In this document: one piece after another, positions 43,801 through 51,329 of the stretch
Layout of the letters: each line of letters opens with the position of its first letter
Numbering within the stretch: the first letter of the stretch is position 1
Source of the DNA: Pseudarthrobacter naphthalenicus
Lineage (GTDB): Bacteria > Actinomycetota > Actinomycetes > Actinomycetales > Micrococcaceae
Assembly (NCBI RefSeq): GCF_029076445.1
Contig: NZ_JARESG010000022.1
Span: 1 to 59,877, forward strand
DNA length: 59,877 nucleotides
Direction of reading: 5' to 3'
Position numbers and translations under genes: made by a program
Notes under the pieces: model-generated
What the model was told of the DNA's origin: nothing
The model's input: the letters and a program-made list of their open reading frames with translations, nothing else
Databases searched by the model: none

Positions 43801-44264
43801 TGGACGTCCGCGGCCACCTGTTCATCCAGTGCAAGGAACACCGGAAGACCGGCAAGCGCACCGACGTTTACATGCATGCCGATACCGGGTCCATGTCCGG
43901 CGGCGAGCGGCAGCGGTTCACCGCATTCATCATGGCCGCCGCGCTGAGCTACCAGCTGGGTATCGCCGAGCAGGGCTTCACCACGTACGGCACGGTAATG
44001 ATGGACGAGGCCTTCGTGCTGGCCTCGGAAGAGTTCGCCGGCGCGGGCATCAAGGCCCTGCACGAGTTCGGCTTCCAGCTGCTGCTGGCCGCCCCGGAAA
44101 ACGTGATCGACCTGTCTCGGCACCTGGGTTCCGTCACGGAAATCCTCCGCGACAAACGAACCAACCGCTCCGGGGTGTTGACGGCGCCGGTGATCCGGCG
44201 CCGCCCCGACGCGGAGGGCGAATGGCGGTCCGAGGCCAACCCGGTGGACATCGTCCTCCGCTAA
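40827..44264 (+). CDS. jetC: JetC-like SMC ATPase of Wadjet/MksBEF condensin
   Basis: This 1145-residue SMC-like (MukB/MksB/JetC) motor has an N-terminal Walker A GNSGVGKST (48-56), long coiled coils from about 300 to 500 and 640 to 770, a central hinge region, and a C-terminal ABC signature SGGERQR (1024-1030) with Walker B MMDEAF (about 1058-1063). The downstream segment GFQLLLAAPENVIDL matches the SbcC Walker-B family tail. It is the standard length for JetC. It hydrolyses ATP to extrude DNA loops; in complete Wadjet systems JetD then cuts closed circles. No jetD gene follows: the next 120 bases are repeats and then a TetR gene on the other strand. Confidence 0.92.
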   Translation: MSIATMLPMGELTNPGQMRLALVQVVNWGTFHGAHTMHVDRNGTLLTGNSGVGKSTLFDAMLRVFDARPRSNEAAAQRAGGAVEDKRTTFTYMRGKVGDKAVGEGSASAFQRPGATWSAVALTFDNAAGTRVTVSALFDVPKNGTESSVGRFYLIDNKPLDLPAIEDIAEKRFTKAALEAVFPDAQIFDVHKAFAERFRRLLGISSDQALPLLRVIQAGKGLGGSVNTFFRDQVLDAPATLSAADAVVEEFSNLMSIRQRLEDVRQQRDQLAPVPGLNKEYAQSLLDANRLRELAGEEFEAYKQQLAVTVHQKTLARFKELAQAKARELGAERTVRDGLAKELRELEADYNNQGGNAISAIEQSLENARVGLRLREQVEEAARTALSDAGLQLDWSAEGWEQAHEQAAARAAELKDDSQALQDLRFEAFDGHATKKREFAAAQQELLSLKTRKSLLPPSSIENRAAIAAATGVPEDRMPFGGELMDLAEGQEHWRPAAERALRNLATTLLVPGEHFAAVTRYLNDHKVRGAVRAVDVSKPLAGGALAVEDVRDGDLLTKLDILASGAVADAGEWIRERIALDFAYPCVEDPDELAKLDKGLSLGGVVKRNRHTVEKDDRFTGRQDYVLGFDNAAKLELVAAQVADLQQELAKAAELAQSREESHQGMSRQLDALRRIAEDHRPWEQVSAAVAAEELTRIEQRLKDALAAQADLEPLRTNIETARQKHQASTEAAAVLQSEYKALDRQLSAADSLLEAARARLAQAPPSDATVSALEPHFADFGDVSEMHELDNLANRVRTALLGELHTAETRGQATSERLTRIFEGFVREWGSAISADHGTSIGAAGEFEARYHAIVSDGLPAQESEFRQFFNQRTHESFSTLLHLLDEERRSITSRILPLNGILSEVNFHEGSFLELDIKQTLPATAKQFKDAIQNALKARHTRPVRGAAASGAETDDDAELTARYKTLETLVKRLGSATPEDRRWRAEVLDVRGHLFIQCKEHRKTGKRTDVYMHADTGSMSGGERQRFTAFIMAAALSYQLGIAEQGFTTYGTVMMDEAFVLASEEFAGAGIKALHEFGFQLLLAAPENVIDLSRHLGSVTEILRDKRTNRSGVLTAPVIRRRPDAEGEWRSEANPVDIVLR

Positions 44265-44280
44265 CCCTGCCGCCACCCAG

Positions 44281-44412
44281 GACGCTCTCTCACTTAATGT
44301 GGATTTTTGACCATCCCTCTCTCACTTTCTTGAAGAGAGTGAGAGAGCGTCGCCCAGAAGGCGCATTAAGTGATGGAGCGTTGGGAAATTTCACGCATTA
44401 AGTGAGAGAGGG
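44281..44412. repeat. Nested inverted repeats built on CTCTCTCACTTAATG
   Basis: The motif CTCTCTCACTTAATG occurs at 44285-44299. Its inverted counterparts follow: AGTGAGAGAGCGTC at 44338-44351, which pairs perfectly with GACGCTCTCTCACT at 44281-44294, a second CTCTCTCACT at 44317-44326, GCGCATTAAGTGA at 44361-44373 and CGCATTAAGTGAGAGAG at 44394-44410. The region sits between convergent jetC and tetR, supplies the tetR stop codon, and could form strong hairpins on both strands. Confidence 0.75.
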
Positions 44413-44960
44413 TTTCCAGGGGGTGGGGGCGCCGCGTCGATCTGGGCTTGGATGATGGGCCCGAAGTGCGCCACGAGCTCGTCAAACCCCCAGTGATCGA
44501 ACAGGCCCAGCGTGCGGAGCGTCTCGCCGAACCCGGTCATCAGGGCGATCACCGTCGCGGCCGCACGCCGATCGGGCGACGTGTCGCCCATGGCGCGGGC
44601 GACGGCGGCGAGGTAGCGTTCGCGGATCTCGGCGCGGGCAGCGTCGGGGTCCGGGGCGTCCTGGATGGCGAACGGGATCATGGCCCACGGCTCCTGCACG
44701 CCGCGCTCCCGGCGCATCAGGACCCGGAACACCAGCGCACGGCCAAGTTCCGACGTCGGGACGTCCAGGTCGGTGAGGAGCGATTCGTCCGGTTGGGCCG
44801 CGGCGAAGAGTTTTTCCTTGGAGCGGAACAGCTTCATGACCAGGGCCGCCGAGATGCCGGCGTCGGCAGCGATGTCCCGGACTGTCACACCCCGGTATCC
44901 GCGTTCACCGAAGAGGCGCCTGGCGGACTGCAGGATGGTGTCATGGCTCGGGCTGCTCAT
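44391..44960 (-). CDS. TetR-family transcriptional regulator
   Basis: A 189-residue TetR repressor. The N-terminal helix-turn-helix ILQSARRLFGERGYRGVTVRDIAADAGISAALVMKLFRSKEKLFAAA is canonical. The C-terminal ligand domain is unassigned. The ATG overlaps the exporter stop as ATGA, so the regulator and the transporter are co-expressed and the regulator probably controls it. The last seven residues (NPLSLNA) and the stop codon are encoded within the CTCTCTCACTTAATG repeat that follows, so the element has become the gene's end. The listed longer frame runs over the exporter gene and is not real. Confidence 0.9.
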   Translation of the reverse strand: MSSPSHDTILQSARRLFGERGYRGVTVRDIAADAGISAALVMKLFRSKEKLFAAAQPDESLLTDLDVPTSELGRALVFRVLMRRERGVQEPWAMIPFAIQDAPDPDAARAEIRERYLAAVARAMGDTSPDRRAAATVIALMTGFGETLRTLGLFDHWGFDELVAHFGPIIQAQIDAAPPPPGNPLSLNA

Positions 44961-46927
44961 GCCCGCACCGGTTCGTCCGTGTTTTCCTCTGAAAGCGGCG
45001 CGGCGAGGTCCAGGGTGACGGAACGGCTGTCCACGGCCAGTTTGCCGGCCAGCGCCTGGTGGGTCACCGGATGCAGCATGCTGACAACGTAGCGCCCGGC
45101 CGGCGGCAACGGAAAAGCGTACGTGCCGTCGTTGCCGGTGTGCGTGGTTGCCACGTGCTCGCCCGTCGCCTGCAGCAGCGTCACCACGGCACCCGGGACT
45201 GCGCGGCCGCCAACACTGACAGTGCCGCTGAGTTCCAGGCGCTTCGCCAGGAGGAAGTTGTGCTGGAGGGTGCGGCCGTCGAAGTCGAAGACCTGCGCCA
45301 AAGGCGCCCAGCCGCCCGCATTGGCCACAACGAGGTATTTCCCGGCACCGGGCAGCGCCACCGAATAGTTGCCTTCCGCGTCCACCCGGCTCCAGTCCAC
45401 CGGCTCGCCGCCGGTCCGCAGAACGGTGACGACGGCGGGCGTGAGGGGGCGGTGGTCCGCTGCCAGTACGCGCCCTTGGACCACGAGTTCGCTGACCGCG
45501 CCCACGGGCACCGCCGGGCGGGGTGCCGCCAGCCGCGGGATGAACACCGCGGCAAGGATGGATCCCGCCGAGGCCAGGGCTGCCATCCAGAAAACGTCCT
45601 TGAACGCATCGAACGAGGGAAGGTGGGCGGCGCCCACCGTGAGGGTCACGGAGGTGAGGACGGCTGCGACGGCGGCGCTCGACGTCGAGGTGCCGATGGA
45701 CCTGACCAGGCTGTTCAGTCCGTTGGCGGACGCCGTCTCGGTGATGGGAACCACGCCCATGATCAGGGTGGGCATGGCCGCGTAGGCGATGGCCGTTCCG
45801 ATGCTGACCACGGTGGAACCGATGATGACTGACGCGATGGAGTCGTAGAAGAACACGCGGCCCACGTAGCCGGCAATCATCACGGCGGCACCGGCAATCA
45901 GCGCGGTCTTGCCGCCAAAAACGCGGATCAGGCGGCCGGAAACGGGTGCGAAGATCACCATGGCGAGTCCGGACGGGACCATGCACAGCCCGGCTGTGAT
46001 GACGCTCAGCTGGAAGCCATAGCCGGTGGACGCGGGCAGTTGAAGCTGTTGCGTCGTGAGCAGCATGTTCGCGAACATGGCGAACCCGATCAGCAGGGAG
46101 GCCACGTTGGTCATCAGCACCGGGCGGCGGGCGGAAGTCCGCAGGTCAACCATCGGATGGCTGACCTTGAGTTCGTAGGGCACCCACATGGCCAGCAGCA
46201 CCACGGCGCTCAGGAACAGCAGCAGGACCGGTTCCGAGCCCCAGCCCCACGAACCGCCCTTGGAGATGGCCAGCAGGAGGGCCGCCAGCGCACCGGACAA
46301 CACCACGGCCCCGGCGTAATCGAAGCGCCCCGGCGTACGGACCTTCGATTCTGGGACCACCAGCACGACGGCCAGGAGCAGCAGCGTGCCGGCCGCGGCG
46401 GAGACCCAGAAAATGGACGCCCAGCCGAGGCCCTCGTACAGCACGCCGGCCAGCGGCAAGCCCAAGGCACTGCCGATGCCGAGGGTGGCGCTCATCAGGG
46501 CAACCGCCGATCCCATCTTTTCCTTCGGCAATTCGTCCCGCATGATGCTGATGCCCACGGGAATCAGCGCTGAGGAGAACCCCTGGAGGGCCCGTCCGAT
46601 GATGAGCCACAGGAAGGACCCGCCAACGCCGGCGATGACGGAGCCCGTCACCATGATGGCCAGGCAGATCACCATCATCTTGCGCTTGCCGTACATGTCC
46701 GCGCTGCGGGACACGATCGGTGTTGCCACCGCGCTCGAGAGCAGCGTCGCAGTCACGAGCCAGGAGGCGTCGTCGGCGGTTACGCCCAGGATGCGGGGGA
46801 AATCCGGAAGCAGCGGGACCACCAGCGTCTGCATCAGTGATACCACCGTGCCGCTGAGCGCCAGGACTGCGGTGATGAGCGACGGCGCTGGGCTGCGTTG
46901 GGGACGGGCGGCGGTGGTACGGGGCAT
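44957..46927 (-). CDS. MFS exporter (DHA2-like) with C-terminal carboxypeptidase-regulatory-like domains
   Basis: A 656-residue protein. Residues 15-470 form a DHA2-type MFS with about 14 helices (SLMQTLVVPLLPDFPRILG, SADMYGKRKMMVI, GRALQGFSSALIPVGISIMRDEL). Residues about 490-650 are two beta-sandwich repeats of the carboxypeptidase regulatory type: VQGRVLAADHRPLTPAVVTVLR, DAEGNYSVALPGAGKYLVVA, then LSGTVSVGGRAVPGAVVTLL and GNDGTYAFPLPPAGRYVVSML. Such repeats usually bind or scaffold ligands outside the membrane. The start is uncertain; the ATG at 46927 has a weak ribosome binding site. It is divergent from the iron-siderophore operon. Drug or siderophore export is an inference. Confidence 0.85.
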   Translation of the reverse strand: MPRTTAARPQRSPAPSLITAVLALSGTVVSLMQTLVVPLLPDFPRILGVTADDASWLVTATLLSSAVATPIVSRSADMYGKRKMMVICLAIMVTGSVIAGVGGSFLWLIIGRALQGFSSALIPVGISIMRDELPKEKMGSAVALMSATLGIGSALGLPLAGVLYEGLGWASIFWVSAAAGTLLLLAVVLVVPESKVRTPGRFDYAGAVVLSGALAALLLAISKGGSWGWGSEPVLLLFLSAVVLLAMWVPYELKVSHPMVDLRTSARRPVLMTNVASLLIGFAMFANMLLTTQQLQLPASTGYGFQLSVITAGLCMVPSGLAMVIFAPVSGRLIRVFGGKTALIAGAAVMIAGYVGRVFFYDSIASVIIGSTVVSIGTAIAYAAMPTLIMGVVPITETASANGLNSLVRSIGTSTSSAAVAAVLTSVTLTVGAAHLPSFDAFKDVFWMAALASAGSILAAVFIPRLAAPRPAVPVGAVSELVVQGRVLAADHRPLTPAVVTVLRTGGEPVDWSRVDAEGNYSVALPGAGKYLVVANAGGWAPLAQVFDFDGRTLQHNFLLAKRLELSGTVSVGGRAVPGAVVTLLQATGEHVATTHTGNDGTYAFPLPPAGRYVVSMLHPVTHQALAGKLAVDSRSVTLDLAAPLSEENTDEPVRA

Positions 46928-47116
46928 CTGCTGCTTTCGAAGGGAGCGGGGCGTGGGAAGCCGGGGCGGGAACGCGGCCAGCAATCCACGCGAGGCGGTG
47001 AACGGGCGTTTACCCTTCCACCAGTGAACCACCGTTCACCCCCGAGTCGCAATCTGCGGGGCGCGTTTTCTTCGTCACATGAGTAATTACGCAAGGCAAA
47101 GCTTTCGTAATTGCCA

Positions 47117-47160
47117 TGAGGGTAGGCTAGCCTTACTTAGGTTTGCTTCACTGACCTAAG
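47117..47160. promoter_or_regulatory. DtxR/IdeR-type iron boxes before the siderophore uptake operon
   Basis: Bases 47117-47135 (TGAGGGTAGGCTAGCCTTA) match the DtxR/IdeR consensus at 15 of 19 positions. Right behind, CTTAGGT (47136-47142) and ACCTAAG (47154-47160) form a second perfect 7-bp inverted repeat that overlaps the ribosome binding site. A promoter-like TTGCCA (47111-47116) and TTACTT (47133-47138) put the first box between the -35 and -10 elements, so iron-loaded repressor would block transcription. Confidence 0.65.
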
Positions 47161-47167
47161 GAGTTTC

Positions 47168-48277
47168 GTGACTTCCCCCCTCTTCCGTGGCCCCAGCGCC
47201 ACACGCCGGACCCTGTTCAAAACAGCCGGCAAGGCCTCTGCGGTGCTGGCAGCAGCGGCACTCAGCCTTTCGGCCTGCTCCACAGGTCCTGCCGCGGGTC
47301 CCGCGGCGAGTACGCCCGACGCCGGAACCTCCAGCAGCTCCCAGTTCCCTGTCACCATCAAGCACGTCTTCGGCGAGACCACCATCAAGGAACGGCCCAC
47401 ACGCGTGGCCACCGTCTCCTGGGTCAATGACGATGTGGCCATCGCCCTCGGCGTTGTACCCGTGGGTGTGCCCAAGAACGAATGGGGCGGCAACGAACAG
47501 GGCTCCACGCCGTGGAAGGACGCCGCGCTCAAGGAACTTGGCGCCGGATTCGGCACGGCCAAGGCGCCGGTTCAGTACTCGGAGGCCGACGGCATCAACT
47601 TCACCGAGATCGCCAAGCTGACCCCGGACGTCATCCTCGCCGCGTACTCCGGGCTGAGTGAAGAGGACTACCGGAAGCTCAGTGAGATCGCCCCGGTTGT
47701 GGTCCACCCCGAGGTTGCCTACGGGACGTCCTGGCAGGACTCCACCGCCATCATCGGCAAGGCGCTGGGCAAGGACGCCGAGGCCACCAAACTGATTTCG
47801 GCCACCGAAGCCACAGTGAAGAACGAAGCTGCCAAGTACCCGCAAATCGCCGGCAAGAGCTTCATCTACGGCTACGCAAATCCCGCAGATCCAACGGCCA
47901 CAGGCTTTTACACCGCCAACGACAACCGTCCGAGGTTCCTATCTGCGATTGGTATGACGCTCGCCCCGGTCGCCGAAAAGGCCTCCGCCGGCTCCAAGGA
48001 ATTCTTTGTACCCTGGTCCGCCGAAAAGGCCAACGAACTGGAGTCCGATATCTTCCTGAGCTCGGTGGAGGACACCGCCGCCGGCGAGGCCGTCAAAAGC
48101 GACCCGCTGCTGGGCCAGATCCCGGCGGTCAAGCATGGCGCATTCGTTGCCGATGCGGACAAGAGCCTGGTGCTGGCCATCTCCGCGTCCTCGCCGTTGA
48201 GCCTGCCCTGGGCGCTGGACACGTTCCTGCCGCAACTCGCCACCGCCGCGGACGCAGCCGCCGGCGCGACGAAGTAG
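47168..48277 (+). CDS. Ferric-siderophore ABC transporter substrate-binding lipoprotein
   Basis: A 369-residue FecB/FepB-type protein. The signal peptide ATRRTLFKTAGKASAVLAAA ends in LSAC, a lipobox, with paired Arg that may allow Tat export. The periplasmic-binding-protein core begins TIKHVFGETTIKERPTRVATVSW, then VAIALGVVPVGVPK. The later SEEDYRKLSEIAPVVVHPEVAYGTSWQDSTAIIGKALG segment is typical. It starts with GTG after AAGGAG. It is the first of five genes that run in the same direction with short or overlapping junctions. It captures ferric siderophores outside the membrane; which one cannot be read. Confidence 0.92.
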   Translation: MTSPLFRGPSATRRTLFKTAGKASAVLAAAALSLSACSTGPAAGPAASTPDAGTSSSSQFPVTIKHVFGETTIKERPTRVATVSWVNDDVAIALGVVPVGVPKNEWGGNEQGSTPWKDAALKELGAGFGTAKAPVQYSEADGINFTEIAKLTPDVILAAYSGLSEEDYRKLSEIAPVVVHPEVAYGTSWQDSTAIIGKALGKDAEATKLISATEATVKNEAAKYPQIAGKSFIYGYANPADPTATGFYTANDNRPRFLSAIGMTLAPVAEKASAGSKEFFVPWSAEKANELESDIFLSSVEDTAAGEAVKSDPLLGQIPAVKHGAFVADADKSLVLAISASSPLSLPWALDTFLPQLATAADAAAGATK

Positions 48278-48287
48278 GCACCATTTC

Positions 48288-49406
48288 ATGACGAAAAGTA
48301 CGACGGCGGCACGCGCCGAGGGGCGGGATCTCGGCGCTTTGGTACCCCCAGAGCGCCGATATCTCACCTCTGGGCGTCCTTCCGGCGGCCACTCCCGTTC
48401 CGGGAGCCGCGCGAGAGGTGGGCCAGCAGCGTGGCTGCTGGCCGCCGTCGTCGTACTGGCTCTGCTGGCAGCCGCTTCCCTGGCCATCGGGGCCCGCGGC
48501 CTTCCGCTTGCCACCGTGTGGCAGGCACTCACCCAGTTCGATACCGCCAACGGGGACCACGCGGTGGTGCACGCCCGCATCCCGCGCACCGTCCTGGGAC
48601 TGCTTGCCGGCGGTGCACTCGGCCTGGCGGGCGCCGCCATGCAGGGTGTGGCCCGTAATCCGCTGGCCGATCCGGGCATCATGGGCGTTAACGCAGGCGC
48701 GGCGCTGGCTGTGGTCACCGGCATCTATGTCTTCGGAGTTTCATCCCTGACCGGCTACATCTGGTTCGCTTTCGTGGGCGCCGCAGTGGCCGCCGTCGTG
48801 GTTTACGTCATCGCCTCGCTGGGCAGGGACGGCGCGACGCCGGTCAAGCTCGCCCTCGCCGGCGCGGCCCTGAGCGCCGGTCTGTTCTCGCTCATGAACA
48901 TCATCCTCGTCTCAAGCCAGGACACCCTGGACCGGTTCAGGTTCTGGCAGGTGGGCGGGATCGCCGGCCGCGACTGGTCCGTGGTGCTTCCCGGCCTCCC
49001 GTTCCTGGCAGTGGGGGCCATCATTGTCCTCTGCACCGGCCGCATCCTCAACAGCCTGGCGCTGGGGGATGACATCGCTCGCGGTCTCGGCCACCGCGTG
49101 GGACTGGCACGGGGCGTCACGGCTTTGGGCATTGTGCTGTTGTGCGGCTCCGCGACGGCTCTGGCCGGGCCCATCGGCTTTGTTGGGCTGGTCATACCGC
49201 ACGCTGTCCGCTTCCTCACCGGTCCGGACTACCGCTGGATCCTCCCGTTCTCTCTGGTCCTGGCCCCGGCGCTGCTGCTCGGCGCCGACATCATCGGCCG
49301 GGTGGTGCTGCTTCCGGGGGAGGTCCCGGCCGGAATTATGACCGCGCTGGTGGGCGCGCCTGTCTTCGTCTGGCTGATCCGTCGCGGGAAGGGGGTGGGA
49401 CTGTGA
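48288..49406 (+). CDS. Ferric-siderophore ABC transporter permease (FecCD family), first subunit
   Basis: A 372-residue permease with about nine helices. RIPRTVLGLLAGGALGLAGAAMQGVARNPLADPGIMGVNAG is the FecCD signature. The EAA-like loop appears in LGDDIARGLGHRVGLARGVT, and GPIGFVGLVIPHAVRFLTGPDYR follows. The first 45 residues are polar and atypical, and part of them (residues about 14-29) is coded by a compound palindrome at 48328-48374. The ATG at 48288 has no obvious ribosome binding site, so a later start is possible, though no in-frame ATG or GTG lies before the first helix. It overlaps the next gene by four bases. Confidence 0.9.
   Translation: MTKSTTAARAEGRDLGALVPPERRYLTSGRPSGGHSRSGSRARGGPAAWLLAAVVVLALLAAASLAIGARGLPLATVWQALTQFDTANGDHAVVHARIPRTVLGLLAGGALGLAGAAMQGVARNPLADPGIMGVNAGAALAVVTGIYVFGVSSLTGYIWFAFVGAAVAAVVVYVIASLGRDGATPVKLALAGAALSAGLFSLMNIILVSSQDTLDRFRFWQVGGIAGRDWSVVLPGLPFLAVGAIIVLCTGRILNSLALGDDIARGLGHRVGLARGVTALGIVLLCGSATALAGPIGFVGLVIPHAVRFLTGPDYRWILPFSLVLAPALLLGADIIGRVVLLPGEVPAGIMTALVGAPVFVWLIRRGKGVGL
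48328..48374. repeat. Compound palindrome inside the first permease gene
   Basis: ATCTCGGCGCT (48328-48338) pairs with AGCGCCGATAT (48352-48362) with one mismatch. The 7-base CCCAGAG (48347-48353) pairs with CTCTGGG (48368-48374). The two stems overlap, as in intergenic palindromic repeats that have slipped into the 5' end of a gene. The encoded peptide has no match to the permease family. Confidence 0.5.
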
Positions 49407-50512
49407 GGATAATCGCCCCGATCCACCCCGAGAGCGCACTTCACGCCAATCCGCAGCCCAAACATTGGCGTTATCTGCCCGCTCGCGGGGTGAACCGGAC
49501 CGCTATCCTGGGTTTCGCCGTCGTCCTGATGTTCGCCGTGTACGTCCTGCTCGGCAGTTACACCGTGACCATCCCGGACTTCTTCAGAATCCTCGCCGCG
49601 CACCTGACCGGCGGTGAAAGAATTCCCGGCGCCAGCTTCATCGTGATGGAAAACAAACTCCCGCGCGCGGTAGTGGGCACCCTGATCGGGGCAGCGTTCG
49701 GCCTGGCCGGCGGACTGTTCCAAACCATGCTTCGCAACCCGCTGGCCAGCCCGGACGTGATCGGCATCAGCTATGGCGCCAGCGCCGCGGCCGTCACGGC
49801 CATCGTGGTCTTCGGCGCCTCCGGGGCGGCGGTCTCCGGCGCTGCCCTCATCGGAGCGCTCGGCGTGGCCGCCGTCATCTACGCCATTTCCCGCGGCGGA
49901 TCCCTCGGCTCAGGCGGCGGAAATGGGGGGAGTGCTGCCGGCAACCGCCTGATCCTGGCCGGGGTAGGCATCGCTGCCGCCCTGCACGCCGTGGTCAGCT
50001 TCCTGATGACCCGGGCCGACATCCGCACCGCCGCCGACGCGCTCGTCTGGCTCAACGGCTCCCTCAACTCCGCCAACTGGGACCGTGCCGCCACGCTCTC
50101 CCTTGTACTTTTGGTGCTCATCCCGGCGGTCAGCGCACTCGCCGGCCCGCTGCGCATCCTGGAACTCGGCGACGACGCCGCTGCCGGACTGGGCATTCGG
50201 GTCGGGTTCACGCGGCTTGCCGTGGTGGTCACCGCGGTGTCACTGGCAGCGGTGGCGACGGCGGCAGCCGGCCCGGTAGCGTTCGTCGCCTTCGTCGCCG
50301 GTCCCATCGCGCGGCGCTTCGTCAACAAAGCCAGCCTGCCGGCGTCGGCTTTTGTGGGCGCGCTGATTGTCCTGACGGCCGACTATTTTGCCGCCAACAT
50401 CGCTCCCTTGCTGCTGGACGGCACCGTGCTGCCCGTCGGCGTCATCACCGGCGCGCTCGGTGCCCCCTTCCTGCTGTGGCTCCTGGTCACGGCCAACCGA
50501 AAGGATGCCTGA
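49403..50512 (+). CDS. Ferric-siderophore ABC transporter permease (FecCD family), second subunit
   Basis: A 369-residue FecCD permease, the second half of the heterodimer. LPRAVVGTLIGAAFGLAGGLFQTMLRNPLASPDVIGISYGA is the family signature; LRILELGDDAAAGLGIRVGFTR forms the ATPase-facing loop; AAGPVAFVAFVAGPIARRF follows. The Gly-rich insertion GSGGGNGGSAAG near residue 160 is unusual in length. It starts with GTG that overlaps the previous stop as GTGA, and ends one base before the ATPase gene ATG. The frame extends far upstream in the ORF sense, but that part antisenses nothing useful and overlaps the first permease. Confidence 0.92.
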   Translation: MRIIAPIHPESALHANPQPKHWRYLPARGVNRTAILGFAVVLMFAVYVLLGSYTVTIPDFFRILAAHLTGGERIPGASFIVMENKLPRAVVGTLIGAAFGLAGGLFQTMLRNPLASPDVIGISYGASAAAVTAIVVFGASGAAVSGAALIGALGVAAVIYAISRGGSLGSGGGNGGSAAGNRLILAGVGIAAALHAVVSFLMTRADIRTAADALVWLNGSLNSANWDRAATLSLVLLVLIPAVSALAGPLRILELGDDAAAGLGIRVGFTRLAVVVTAVSLAAVATAAAGPVAFVAFVAGPIARRFVNKASLPASAFVGALIVLTADYFAANIAPLLLDGTVLPVGVITGALGAPFLLWLLVTANRKDA

Positions 50513-50513
50513 C

Positions 50514-51329
50514 ATGGCAGTTCTCAGCGCACACGACCTCACGCTGAAGTACGACCAGCGCTGCGTGGTGGACGGGCTCACGGCAGAAATTCCCGAGGGC
50601 AAGGTGACCATGATCGTCGGTGCCAACGCCTGCGGAAAGTCCACACTCCTCCGCGGCCTGTCCCGGCTCCTCAAGCCCGCCGCCGGCGTAGTGACACTGG
50701 ACGGCAAGGACATCCACGTCCGCCCGGCCCGCGAACTGGCCCGCACCCTGGGCCTCCTCCCGCAGCACCCCACCGCCCCGGACGGCATAACGGTCCGCGA
50801 TCTGGTGGGGCGCGGGCGGTACCCGCACCAGGGCTTCTTCCGGAGCTGGGGAGAAAAGGACGACGCCGCGGTGCAGCGCGCGCTTGAGGCGACGGAAACG
50901 CTGGAACTCGCTGACCGCAACGTGGACGAACTGTCCGGCGGCCAGCGGCAGCGCGTCTGGATCGCCATGGCCCTGGCCCAGGAAACCGATGTGCTCCTGC
51001 TGGACGAACCCACCACCTACCTTGATCTGGCCCATCAGGTGGAAGTCCTGGACCTGGTCACGGACCTGAACCGCAAACGCGGCACCACCGTGGCCATCGT
51101 GCTGCACGACCTGAACCTCGCGGCACGCTACGCGGACCACGTCATCGCCATGAAAGCCGGGGCAATCGTGGCCCTCGGCGCCCCCACAAAAGTTGTCACC
51201 GAAAAAATGGTTTTGGACGTCTTCGGACTCGAGTCCAGGGTCATTCCGGACCCCATTTCGGGAACGCCACTGATCATTCCCATCGGCCGCCACCACGCCA
51301 CTGCCAACGAACTGGAGCTCGTTTCATGA
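50514..51329 (+). CDS. Ferric-siderophore ABC transporter ATPase
   Basis: A 271-residue FecE/FepC-type ATPase. Walker A is GANACGKST (with Ala-Cys where Gly-Ala or Ser-Gly is common), Q-loop LLPQHPTAPDG, signature LSGGQRQRVWIAMALAQ, Walker B VLLLDEPTTYLDL and H-loop VLHDLNLAARYAD. It powers the two permeases. The ATG at 50514 starts one base after the second permease stop and the stop overlaps the next gene by four bases (ATGA). The ORF as listed starts earlier in a frame that overlaps the permease and is not used. Confidence 0.93.
   Translation: MAVLSAHDLTLKYDQRCVVDGLTAEIPEGKVTMIVGANACGKSTLLRGLSRLLKPAAGVVTLDGKDIHVRPARELARTLGLLPQHPTAPDGITVRDLVGRGRYPHQGFFRSWGEKDDAAVQRALEATETLELADRNVDELSGGQRQRVWIAMALAQETDVLLLDEPTTYLDLAHQVEVLDLVTDLNRKRGTTVAIVLHDLNLAARYADHVIAMKAGAIVALGAPTKVVTEKMVLDVFGLESRVIPDPISGTPLIIPIGRHHATANELELVS

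Noticed and set aside
44264..45092. Search for a jetD nuclease downstream of jetC
   Set aside because: Only repeats and the antisense of the TetR gene are found; no Toprim or DUF2220 motif in any frame.
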